Source: Occallatibacter gabretensis
GTDB taxonomy: Bacteria; Acidobacteriota; Terriglobia; Terriglobales; Acidobacteriaceae
Assembly (NCBI RefSeq): GCF_001449115.1
Contig: NZ_LAIJ01000010.1
Span: forward strand, 186,001-250,000
Direction of reading: 5' to 3'
DNA: 64,000 bases
Shown here: piece after piece, positions 54,931-62,853 of the stretch
Numbering within the stretch: position 1 is the first letter of the stretch
Layout: each line of letters begins with the position of its first letter
Program-made: the position numbers and the translations under genes
The notes under the pieces: generated by a model
Database searches by the model: none
Seen by the model: the letters and a program-made list of their open reading frames with translations, nothing else
What the model was told of the DNA's origin: nothing

Positions 54931-55284
54931 ATGAAGAAGACTGAAGACAAGTTCGACCTCCCGCAGGGCACGCTCGATCTCCTCATCATGAGGGTGGTTG
55001 CGCTGGGCCCGATTCATGGCTACGCCATTGCGCAGCGAATTCAGCAGATGTCGCGCGAGGCGCTGCAGGTACAGCAGGGCTCGCTGTATCCGGCGCTCCA
55101 CCGACTGGAGTACAAGAAGCTTCTGAGCTCTAAGTGGAAGCCTTCTGACACGGGCCGCGAAGCCAAGTTCTATGAGTTGACGGTCAGGGGTCGCGCGCAA
55201 CTGAAGACCGAGACCGAAAACTGGACGCGGCTCACCGATGTGGTGGGCCTTGTGCTGAAGGGAACCGTGGAGGGGATCGGATGA
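54931..55284 (+). CDS. PadR-family regulator
   Basis: 117 residues: QGTLDLLIMRVVALGPIHGY, AIAQRIQQMSREALQVQQGS, LYPALHRLEYKKLLSSKWKP match the PadR winged helix of the short type. Paired with an ADOP permease by an ATGA overlap (55281-55284), a combination repeated many times in acidobacterial genomes. The palindrome on its own promoter suggests self-repression, relieved by an unknown ligand. Confidence 0.95.
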   Translation: MKKTEDKFDLPQGTLDLLIMRVVALGPIHGYAIAQRIQQMSREALQVQQGSLYPALHRLEYKKLLSSKWKPSDTGREAKFYELTVRGRAQLKTETENWTRLTDVVGLVLKGTVEGIG

Positions 55285-58034
55285 GCTGGCTAGGGAGATT
55301 TTTTGCGCACGAACGACTGGAGACGGAACTGGATAAGGAAGTGCGTTTCCACTTTGAATCGCAGGTTGCCGATAAGGTTCGTGTCGGCGTTTCCGAGAAT
55401 GAGGCGCGCCGTCTCACGCGCCTCGAGTTTGGCGGCATGGAGCAGGTGAAGGAAGACTGCCGGGAGAAGCGCGGAACCATGTGGCTGGAAACGATTGGGC
55501 GTGACGTGCGCTACGCGCTGCGCAGGCTGCGCGGGGCTCCCGTGTTTTCCTGCATGGTTGTGCTGACGCTTGCGCTTGGCCTTGGCGCGAATACGGCTAT
55601 TTTCACGCTGGTGCATGCAATTCTGCTGCGTTCCTTGCCGGTTACAGACCCGTCGCGGCTTTACCGCATTGGCGACCAGATGCATTGCTGCTATTTTGGC
55701 TCGTTTGAGAGTAATGACGGTGATTTTGATCTTTTTTCTTACGATCTTTTTCGCCAGTTTCAGCAAGCGTCGCCGGAGTTTGAGCAATTAGCTGCGGTGC
55801 AGGCTGGTGGCGGAAGTTACACCGTGCGATGGGGTGATTCTCCCGCGAAGTCCCTGCGCACGGAATATGTTTCCGGCAATTACTTCACGACGTTCGGGGT
55901 GAATACCTTTGCCGGGCGTCCGCTCTCGCCGGGCGACGACACCAAGGGAGCGGCTCCCGTGGTTGTACTGAGCTATTCCGCGTGGCAACGAGAGTTTGAT
56001 GGTAATCCAAATGTGATCGGCGCAACTCTGCACCTGGATCAACATGCCTTTGTAGTGGTGGGCGTTGCGCCGCCCGGATTCTATGGCGATCGCGTTGCGC
56101 CGTTCCCACCTGACATGTGGATGCCGCTGGCGAGCGAGCCGGTGATGGAAGGGGCCAATTCATCCTTACTGCAACCCGATACTGCATGGCTTTATGCCAT
56201 AGGCCGAATGCGGCCGGACGTGAATTTGGGCGTGCTGCAGACGAAGCTTTCTGGTGTGCTTCGGCAATGGATGGGCACGCTTTCGACGTTCACTGCTCGT
56301 GGGGGAGCGGCAGAGATTCCCAGGCAACATGTGGTGCTATCGCCGGCGGGCGGTGGAATCCAGAAGGTTCAACAGCAGACGGGGACCGGACTTCGCATAC
56401 TTCTGTTTTTGTCGAGCGTGGTGCTGCTGATTGCGTGCGCCAATATTGCGAATCTTCTGCTGGCTCGGAGTATGGCTCAGCGGGCTGAAATTGCGGTGCG
56501 AATCGGGTTAGGCGCGACGCGCGGACGAATCATTCAGCAGATTCTTATGGAGAGTCTGATCCTGAGCGTGATTGGTGGAGTTGTGGGCCTGGGTGTTGCT
56601 TACTTCGGATCGCGAGCGATTCTGGCGTTGGCATTTCCGCTCTCGCGCAATATGCCGGTTTCAGCCGATCCGTCATGGGTCGTACTGGCATTTGCCTTTG
56701 GGACGTCAATTCTTACCGGGCTGTTATTTGCGGGCGTACCGGCATGGGTGTCATCGGGTACGCAGCCCGCAGACGCCGCGCGCGGCATGAACCGATCGAC
56801 GCGGGATCATGCTTCTATTCCACAACGGTTACTGCTGGTCTTTCAGGTTGCGTTGTCGATGGTTCTGATCGTGTGCGCCTTTCTTGCGACTCGATCGCTC
56901 TACAACCTGGAGCATCAGCGGACAGGGATTGAGACGGCGAATCGATATACGGTGCAGATCGATCTGAATGGGCCTGGTTACACCAGTGATCGGCTGAATG
57001 GAATTTATCGCGAGATCGAGGACCACTTTTCGGCGCTGCCGGGAATGACCGCTGTGAGTTTTGCGCGTTATCTTCCGCTTGAGAACAACATATGGGGATC
57101 GTGCGTCCTTCTGCAGGGACATCCGGCCCCCGGCCCGAAGGACGATTGCTTTTCCAACTGGAATCGAGTGAGCACGAATTTTCTCCAGTCGATTGGGGTG
57201 CCCGTTCTTCGCGGGCGAGGATTTTCACAGGACGATGAAACCAGTGCGGTACCGGTTGTGATCGTGAACCAGGCCTTTGTGAAACATTTCTTTGCCGGCA
57301 AGGATGCGTTGGGACAGCGATTCGGCGTCAATGATCTTGAATTTTCCAGCGCATTCCAGATTGTAGGGGTCTTTGCCGATTTCAAGTTGGAGGATGCGCA
57401 CGGTGATGTTCGGCCGCTCTTTTTGCGTCCACGTGGCCAGCAGTATATGGGCTATAACGCCCCGGATCAGCAGGCCGCTGAGGTGAGCTCTCTGTACCTG
57501 ACCCGGATGGTTTTACAGTTCGACCGCCCGCAGCAGGATGTGGAACAACTGGTCCGGTCCACAATTGCGAAGGTCGATCCGAATATCCCGGTGGTTCGCG
57601 TGTTGAGCTATCCGGCGATGGTTGCAAACAACTTTAACCAGGACAGGCTGCTGGCCCGGCTTACGGAGGCGTTTGGGATCCTGGCTTTGCTTCTGGCTTC
57701 CGTGGGCCTTTATGGAGTGATTTCGTATTCCGCAGTGCGGCGCACGAGCGAGATTGGTATTCGCATGGCATTGGGAGCTTCGCGCTCGATGATCGTCTCC
57801 CTGATGCTGCGCAGCGCGTTTGTGCAGTTTTTTGCGGGACTGGTGATTGGAGTTCCGGCTGCGTTATTTGCTTCGCGCATGATGCAGCATCTGCTGTATG
57901 AAATCAGCAGCGACGATCCCTGGGCATTTGTTGGCTCGGTTGCGGTGCTTGGGGTTTGCGCGGCTGTGGCGGCGCTGATTCCGGCTATGCGTGCTGCCTC
58001 GGTGGACCCGATACGGGCGTTACGAACGGAGTGA
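55281..58034 (+). CDS. ADOP-family permease (MacB/FtsX-like, acidobacterial duplicated orphan permease)
   Basis: 917 residues, the usual size for ADOP. The N-terminal 50 residues carry the ADOP leader (ERLETELDKEVRFHFESQVA), then a MacB-like periplasmic core domain, an FtsX module near residue 370-470 (LLFLSSVVLLIACANIANLL, GVAYFGSRAILALAFPLS), a second periplasmic domain and a second FtsX module to the end (LLASVGLYGVISYSAVRRTS, ALIPAMRAASVDPIRALRTE). No ATPase domain, so it is an orphan permease. Proposed roles include efflux or envelope export; not established. Translationally coupled to padR. Confidence 0.95.
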   Translation: MSWLGRFFAHERLETELDKEVRFHFESQVADKVRVGVSENEARRLTRLEFGGMEQVKEDCREKRGTMWLETIGRDVRYALRRLRGAPVFSCMVVLTLALGLGANTAIFTLVHAILLRSLPVTDPSRLYRIGDQMHCCYFGSFESNDGDFDLFSYDLFRQFQQASPEFEQLAAVQAGGGSYTVRWGDSPAKSLRTEYVSGNYFTTFGVNTFAGRPLSPGDDTKGAAPVVVLSYSAWQREFDGNPNVIGATLHLDQHAFVVVGVAPPGFYGDRVAPFPPDMWMPLASEPVMEGANSSLLQPDTAWLYAIGRMRPDVNLGVLQTKLSGVLRQWMGTLSTFTARGGAAEIPRQHVVLSPAGGGIQKVQQQTGTGLRILLFLSSVVLLIACANIANLLLARSMAQRAEIAVRIGLGATRGRIIQQILMESLILSVIGGVVGLGVAYFGSRAILALAFPLSRNMPVSADPSWVVLAFAFGTSILTGLLFAGVPAWVSSGTQPADAARGMNRSTRDHASIPQRLLLVFQVALSMVLIVCAFLATRSLYNLEHQRTGIETANRYTVQIDLNGPGYTSDRLNGIYREIEDHFSALPGMTAVSFARYLPLENNIWGSCVLLQGHPAPGPKDDCFSNWNRVSTNFLQSIGVPVLRGRGFSQDDETSAVPVVIVNQAFVKHFFAGKDALGQRFGVNDLEFSSAFQIVGVFADFKLEDAHGDVRPLFLRPRGQQYMGYNAPDQQAAEVSSLYLTRMVLQFDRPQQDVEQLVRSTIAKVDPNIPVVRVLSYPAMVANNFNQDRLLARLTEAFGILALLLASVGLYGVISYSAVRRTSEIGIRMALGASRSMIVSLMLRSAFVQFFAGLVIGVPAALFASRMMQHLLYEISSDDPWAFVGSVAVLGVCAAVAALIPAMRAASVDPIRALRTE

Positions 58035-58055
58035 TGGAATTCTGTTGCGAGCGGG

Positions 58056-58535
58056 TCAGGGGTTCTTGATGTTTTTGCGGAGTTGTTGAATGACGGCGTG
58101 GACGGCGGTGGGCCACGGGGTGTCGGGCTGGCCGAAGTAACTTTCTGACCAGATGAGCTGACTGGGGTCAGGCGAAGATGACTTGTAGTAGATGTTGATG
58201 GTGGCTAGCTTGCGGTCAGAGGGACCGAAGTAGACGCCGTTGGGATCCGGGCGGACGAGAATGAAGGTGAGGTCCGCGGAGTCGGGCTGCACGATCTTGC
58301 CGAGTGAGGCTGCGAGCTGCTGGAGCTGCTTCGATGAGCCTCCGTCAAGGCGAGGGACCTGGATTGATATTGTTTTGGCGGTTCGAAGGAGTTGTTCAAA
58401 GCTGTGGCGGTCGCAGTCGTAGGTATTTCCGTGCTCTGTGCAGGGATGGACTTCGACTTGAGTCTGGGCTGCTGAGTATTGCTGCGTTATGCCGTACAAA
58501 ACTACAGTCAACGTGAAGACGAAGATCCTTTTCAT
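58056..58535 (-). CDS. Small exported protein of unknown function
   Basis: 159 residues with a signal peptide 1-23 (IFVFTLTVVLYGITQQYSAA). The mature part has two Cys (HPCTEHGNTYDCDRHSFEQL), possibly a disulfide, and a beta-rich region (ADLTFILVRPDPNGVYFGPS, LATINIYYKSSSPDPSQLIW). Not recognised. Converges with the ADOP gene. Confidence 0.65.
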   Translation of the reverse strand: MKRIFVFTLTVVLYGITQQYSAAQTQVEVHPCTEHGNTYDCDRHSFEQLLRTAKTISIQVPRLDGGSSKQLQQLAASLGKIVQPDSADLTFILVRPDPNGVYFGPSDRKLATINIYYKSSSPDPSQLIWSESYFGQPDTPWPTAVHAVIQQLRKNIKNP

Positions 58536-58653
58536 GGTTGCGGCCCCCGGACTGGCGTGATTTTACTTACGGCGTCAATCCATATCAAAAGACGTGCTTC
58601 GCTGTCCAAAGGCCGCGATGAGGTCAAAAGGGGTTAAGGCTGATGCCGGAACG

Positions 58654-58698
58654 CTACCGAATCAGGTCTTATCGGATCAGGTCTTACCGAATCAGGTC
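58654..58698 (-). repeat. Three tandem 15-bp copies of the dapD stop region
   Basis: On the dapD strand the units read GACCTGATTCGGTAA (58684-58698, the true gene end), GACCTGATCCGATAA (58669-58683) and GACCTGATTCGGTAG (58654-58668). Each is Asp-Leu-Ile-Arg-stop in the same frame. The 15-bp period keeps frame, so any read-through would re-create the same C-terminus and meet another stop. Confidence 0.9.
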
Positions 58699-59535
58699 TT
58701 CGAGGGCTGTGCTTAGGTCTGTTTTCTCGTCGCGGTATTTGACGATGACCGGGGCATAGAGGCTGAGGCCCCACTCCGCGCCTTTGCCGCGGGTGACGGC
58801 GCGGGAGCCTGGGACGACGACGGCGTTGGGCGGGATGATGAGCGGAAGTTCTTCCGTGGCGCGGATCACGGTGTCGTTGACGAGGTCGAAGACGGGAGTG
58901 CCGCGGGTGAGGATGGTGCCTGCGGCGAGGACGGCTCCGGTACGGACGATGGCGCCTTCATAGACGCCGCAGTTGCCGCCCACGAGCACGTTGTCTTCAA
59001 TGATGACGGGGCTGGCGTTGATGGGTTCGAGCACGCCGCCGATCTGCGCTGCCGCGCTGAGATGGACATTTTTGCCGATCTGGGCGCAGGAGCCGACGAG
59101 AGCGTGGGAGTCGACGAGAGAGGCTTCATCGACGTAAGCGCCGGCATTGATATACATGGGCGGAATGCAGATGACTCCTTCCGCAAGGTAGGCTCCGGCG
59201 CGGATGGACGAGCCGCCGAGGACGATGCGGACCTTGTCCGCTTCTGTGAAATTGCGGAGCGGATAGGTGTCCTTATCGACGAAGGACATGACGCCTGCCG
59301 ATGAACCGATCATTTTGCCAATGCGAAAGCCGAGGAGAATGCCTTGTTTGACCCAGACGTTGACGCGCCAGCCTGTGGGCGATGTCGGATCAGGGGAGGC
59401 GGCGCGGATTCCACCGCGTTCGAGAGCGGAGCGGAAGCGGGAGAAAGCATCGCGGGCGGAGGGATCGTTTGCGGCGGAAGCGCCGGCGGCAAAGTGGCGC
59501 TGGATCTCTTCTTCTAAGATTTCTGGGGTCGTCAT
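58684..59535 (-). CDS. dapD: Tetrahydropyridine-2,6-dicarboxylate N-succinyltransferase
   Basis: 283 residues, within the family range (270-285). It succinylates tetrahydrodipicolinate in the lysine and meso-diaminopimelate pathway for peptidoglycan. N-terminal helical domain, then left-handed beta-helix hexapeptide repeats (VRIVLGGSSIRAGAYLAEGV, AQIGKNVHLSAAAQIGGVLE, NCGVYEGAIVRTGAVLAAGT). The last codons and stop are tandemly triplicated. Leftward, with a 148-bp gap to the next gene. Confidence 0.96.
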   Translation of the reverse strand: MTTPEILEEEIQRHFAAGASAANDPSARDAFSRFRSALERGGIRAASPDPTSPTGWRVNVWVKQGILLGFRIGKMIGSSAGVMSFVDKDTYPLRNFTEADKVRIVLGGSSIRAGAYLAEGVICIPPMYINAGAYVDEASLVDSHALVGSCAQIGKNVHLSAAAQIGGVLEPINASPVIIEDNVLVGGNCGVYEGAIVRTGAVLAAGTILTRGTPVFDLVNDTVIRATEELPLIIPPNAVVVPGSRAVTRGKGAEWGLSLYAPVIVKYRDEKTDLSTALEDLIR

Positions 59536-59683
59536 ACCGGCTTCAGTTTATCAACCTGGATCAAGCGGTGGTGGGACCAGGAGGGAGGCTGAGATGCGGG
59601 ACGTGGGAAGAGGTTAACCCATCCTTCCCGGTAAAGACACGAGAAGGATGGAGCGCACAGAGGATGTGCGGATGGAGAGAGAC

Positions 59684-60061
59684 TTACGCGGCCACGGTGG
59701 CGCGAAGCTTCGGGCGCGCCGTCATTTCAGCAGTGGCGGGCTGGAGCTTGTAAGCGTTCTCACCGGTGGGAATCATGGCCAGACGAACTGCGGCCCGGTG
59801 ACGGCTTTCGTGCATGGTTTTGGAATCCAGCCAGGCACCGAGCCGGGGATCGTTGATCTCCGGCTGGCCCTGCCAGAAGTCAGGGTTTAGTTTGCACTCA
59901 ATCTTGAGATGACCCAGATTGAATTCGATGGCCGAGAGATTGCGGGGAAAGTAGAGGCGGACATTTTCAGCGCCTACGTACAATCTGCAACGGCCGAGAC
60001 CTTTACTTTGAGCTTCGACGATCATGGCAAAACCTGCCTTCAACGATTCTTGGGGGTTCAT
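59684..60061 (-). CDS. Hypothetical protein
   Basis: 125 residues, with a second Met 12 residues in as an alternative start. Compact, mixed alpha/beta (RLYVGAENVRLYFPRNLSAI, EFNLGHLKIECKLNPDFWQG, DPRLGAWLDSKTMHESRHRA); I do not recognise the family, but the aromatic-rich EFWQxxPEIxDxRL-like core looks conserved rather than random. A 14-bp ACCGGA-AG-TCCGGT dyad lies 62 bp upstream. The remaining upstream gap (60062-60357) shows no other feature. Confidence 0.55.
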   Translation of the reverse strand: MNPQESLKAGFAMIVEAQSKGLGRCRLYVGAENVRLYFPRNLSAIEFNLGHLKIECKLNPDFWQGQPEINDPRLGAWLDSKTMHESRHRAAVRLAMIPTGENAYKLQPATAEMTARPKLRATVAA

Positions 60062-60122
60062 GAGCTATCGGCAGAAACTTGTGGGCCTGTAGTAGGAATC
60101 TTCAAATGCCGTGATTTGAAAC

Positions 60123-60136
60123 ACCGGAAGTCCGGT
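60123..60136. promoter_or_regulatory. Short palindrome upstream of the hypothetical gene
   Basis: ACCGGA-AG-TCCGGT, a perfect 6+2+6 dyad, about 60 bp before the start of the leftward hypothetical gene. Could be a regulator site or small hairpin; no partner regulator is nearby. Confidence 0.35.
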
Positions 60137-60357
60137 ATTTGAGAGCCTCTATAGGCGACTTGTTATTCATGCGTGCCGTTCTAAATAGATGCGGGCTGAC
60201 GAAGTGAGGTTGCCGCATTTGGGGTGCAAATTCATTCTTGCTTGCAAGCGAGCGTCGATGGCCTTGTCTATTGGATTAGACGCGGGAGAAGACGGCAAGG
60301 TTCGCGTTGCGGTGTGGAGGATGTGGAGTTTTAACGCGCGGGAAGCAAGAGATATTC

Positions 60358-61521
60358 CTAATAGGGCAGGGGGGTGGGCTGCTTGATGAGGATACCTTCA
60401 AGCGAGGTTTCGGCAAGGATGCGGGCGATGGTTTGAGAGGCCGTGCCGTTGCCGTAGGGGTTTTCCATGCCGCGCAGGGCAGCGCGGAAGTCCGGAGAGA
60501 GCGCGCGGCGGAGGGCGTCGAGGATGAGGGCGGCGTCGGCTGGGGTGTCGATGGTGTTTCGAGCGCGCTCGCGGCCCTGCTGGCGCATGCCGACGTTGAC
60601 GACGGGCAGGGCGAAGGATGCGGCCTCCATGATGCCGCTGGAGGAGTTGCCGATCATGGCGTCGACCTGGCCGAGCAGGCTCCAGTAGGTGATGGGGTCG
60701 AGATTGACGAAGAGGTGAGTACCAGGACGGGTTTGGGCGAGGGCGCGGGTGCGTTCCATGAGGGCGAGGCTGCCGGCGTCGGAGTTGGGGTAGACGAAGA
60801 TGAGCTGGCCCTGGTGCGCGGCGAGTGCGGCGAAGAAGGCGTCGGCTTCGGTGTTGGTGTCGGCGAGGATGGTGACGGGGTGCCAGGCGGCGAGGATGGT
60901 TGGAGGGGTGAGGGAGATGCCGAGTTTGGCTTCGAGGGCGGAGCGATCGAGGAGTTTGGAGCGGCGGAGGTGATCGAGCGATGGGGCTCCGGCGTGATGG
61001 ACGCGCCAAGGTTCTTCGCCCATGGCGATGACGCGCCGGCGGGCGGTTTCCGTAGATGTGAAGTGGATGTGGGAGAGCTTGGTGAGGGCGTTGCGGACAG
61101 CGTCGTCAATGGCTCCCTGGGAGATTTCTCCGCCTTCAATATGGGCGATGGGGATACGAAGGGCGAGCGCGGTGGAGGCGGGCGCGAGCATCTCGTAGCG
61201 GTCGGCGATGAGGAGGAGGATGTCAGGGCGCCAAGCGGTGAATGCGTCGGCGAGGCCGAGGATGGCGAGGCCGATGGTTTTGGCCATTCCTGTGTCCGTG
61301 TCAGAGCTGAGGAGGCATTCGATGCGGGACTGGATGGGAAAGCCGTCGCGCTCGATTTCGCGGATGGTGTTGCCGAAGGCGGGGGAGAGATGCGCTCCGA
61401 GGGTAAAGAGGCCGAGTTCGACATCGGGGCGGGCGGCTAGCTCGCGGAGGGGCCAGTAGAGATGGCTGTAGTCGGCGCGGGAGGTGGTGACTACGCCGAT
61501 GCGGCGAGGACGGGGATTCAT
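60358..61521 (-). CDS. UDP-N-acetylglucosamine 2-epimerase (hydrolysing, NeuC-like)
   Basis: 387 residues from ATG 61519-61521 (the longer frame overlaps the upstream gene by 116 bp). NeuC/WecB-type fold: IGVVTTSRADYSHLYWPLRE at the N-terminus, IPIAHIEGGEISQGAIDDAV near 125, and the C-terminal nucleotide-sugar region GQVDAMIGNSSSGIMEAASF with LPVVNVGMRQQGRERARNTI. It converts UDP-GlcNAc to ManNAc (plus UDP) for sialic, legionaminic or pseudaminic-like sugars, or UDP-diNAcBac derivatives. Partner synthase genes are not in the window. 16 bp after the membrane-protein gene. Confidence 0.9.
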   Translation of the reverse strand: MNPRPRRIGVVTTSRADYSHLYWPLRELAARPDVELGLFTLGAHLSPAFGNTIREIERDGFPIQSRIECLLSSDTDTGMAKTIGLAILGLADAFTAWRPDILLLIADRYEMLAPASTALALRIPIAHIEGGEISQGAIDDAVRNALTKLSHIHFTSTETARRRVIAMGEEPWRVHHAGAPSLDHLRRSKLLDRSALEAKLGISLTPPTILAAWHPVTILADTNTEADAFFAALAAHQGQLIFVYPNSDAGSLALMERTRALAQTRPGTHLFVNLDPITYWSLLGQVDAMIGNSSSGIMEAASFALPVVNVGMRQQGRERARNTIDTPADAALILDALRRALSPDFRAALRGMENPYGNGTASQTIARILAETSLEGILIKQPTPLPY

Positions 61522-61537
61522 CTTCGGCAGTATAGCG

Positions 61538-62770
61538 TTACGGTTGCGAGGGAGGGGCATCGTTGGGGCAGGCGATTGGCTGGTACCACTGGAGGCGGAG
61601 TGTGCCGGGATGAAGCCTGAAGCAGATGGGATCGCCGGGGGCGTATGAATCAAAGTCAGGGCCCGAAACTTGCATATCGTAGATGTCGGTAATTGGGCCC
61701 CATGGGGAAATCAGCAGGTGATAGGTGTCGGATTTTCCATGGCTGACGTACTTGTTGTAGACGGCGGTCTGAAATGGTGTGCCGGCGGAGTCATCGAAGA
61801 CGACATTCGCAACAAAGGTGAGTCCATAACTGAAACTAAGCGCGCAGAGTAGGAGCGGGAAAGCCAGCCTGGAGCGGGAAAGGCTTTTGCGGACAGTGAC
61901 GAAGTACACGATGAGATAGACAGCAGCAATGAGAGTGGCGACGAGAAAAGAACCTTCGATAAAGACAAATTTCGCGCCTTGTACGAACAGGTTGATGCAC
62001 AGTCCTGCTGAAGAGACGAACAAGGGCACTGCGAGTTCTATTCGGGGATCGCTGTCTCTTCTGAACGCGGTGAAGAGAAGAGGAGAGCGCTGGGCGAAAA
62101 AGAATGCGGCGGCCGGCCCTGCTATGAGGATGACGGCTCCGAGGCCTCTGTAAGGGGGATGGCTGAGATTCAGAGTGAGGGCGGCGATTGCCAGGATGGC
62201 TGAGAGAGCGATGTTCCAGAGCTGAGCGATTGAAAGAGCTGCGAGCCTTTGTTCTGGTGTTGCGCCTAGTTCTGCTTCATTTGCAATGGCTTCGATCATG
62301 GAATCGCGGTCGGTCAAGTCAAGGTCGGCGAGTTGGCCGAACCATCCCTCGGAGTAATCGTCTGATTCGAAGGATTCACGGATGGCGATGTTACTGCGTC
62401 CGTTCTTGAGCTGCAACTCCATATACGAACTTCTGCGCGTGGAGACGGTTCTAAAGCCTTCGATTTCGCTGAGGTCGACGGATCTCTCGAGGAATGGACC
62501 GCGTACGGTGAGGCGTGTGGCTTCAAGTATGAAGCGGGAACGGACGGCATAAGCGATGAGGTATGGTCCATAGCCAATGAAAAATGCCGAGAGCATTGTG
62601 ACGAGAAAGTTTGCGGAAGATTCTGAGGTATTCCATGTGAGGAAGACGCCGAGGCAGGGAAGGGCGACTCCGGCTACAAGGGAAAATCCTTTATCTCTGC
62701 TTGTGAGTCGATACTCGTGACGCGACGCGTCGACCTGGAAGGGCATCTTTGCTGGATTCTCCGGGAACAT
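61538..62770 (-). CDS. Multi-spanning membrane protein of unknown function
   Basis: 410 residues. Helices at about 28-48, 52-78 and a C-terminal set at about 180-200, 206-230 and 270-300 are visible; between them an intracellular PH-like beta region (LTVRGPFLERSVDLSEIEGF, YMELQLKNGRSNIAIRESFE). A C-terminal extracytoplasmic segment holds DIYDMQVSGPDFDSYAPGDP and three Cys. Family unknown. It precedes the NeuC-like gene in the same direction. Confidence 0.7.
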   Translation of the reverse strand: MFPENPAKMPFQVDASRHEYRLTSRDKGFSLVAGVALPCLGVFLTWNTSESSANFLVTMLSAFFIGYGPYLIAYAVRSRFILEATRLTVRGPFLERSVDLSEIEGFRTVSTRRSSYMELQLKNGRSNIAIRESFESDDYSEGWFGQLADLDLTDRDSMIEAIANEAELGATPEQRLAALSIAQLWNIALSAILAIAALTLNLSHPPYRGLGAVILIAGPAAAFFFAQRSPLLFTAFRRDSDPRIELAVPLFVSSAGLCINLFVQGAKFVFIEGSFLVATLIAAVYLIVYFVTVRKSLSRSRLAFPLLLCALSFSYGLTFVANVVFDDSAGTPFQTAVYNKYVSHGKSDTYHLLISPWGPITDIYDMQVSGPDFDSYAPGDPICFRLHPGTLRLQWYQPIACPNDAPPSQP

Positions 62771-62853
62771 GTCTTTGTATCACATGGGCGGTGACTGGCT
62801 ATTGGATCGAGGTGCAGTGAGGTGTTGCTCGCATACACTGGTAGGGTTTTCAC

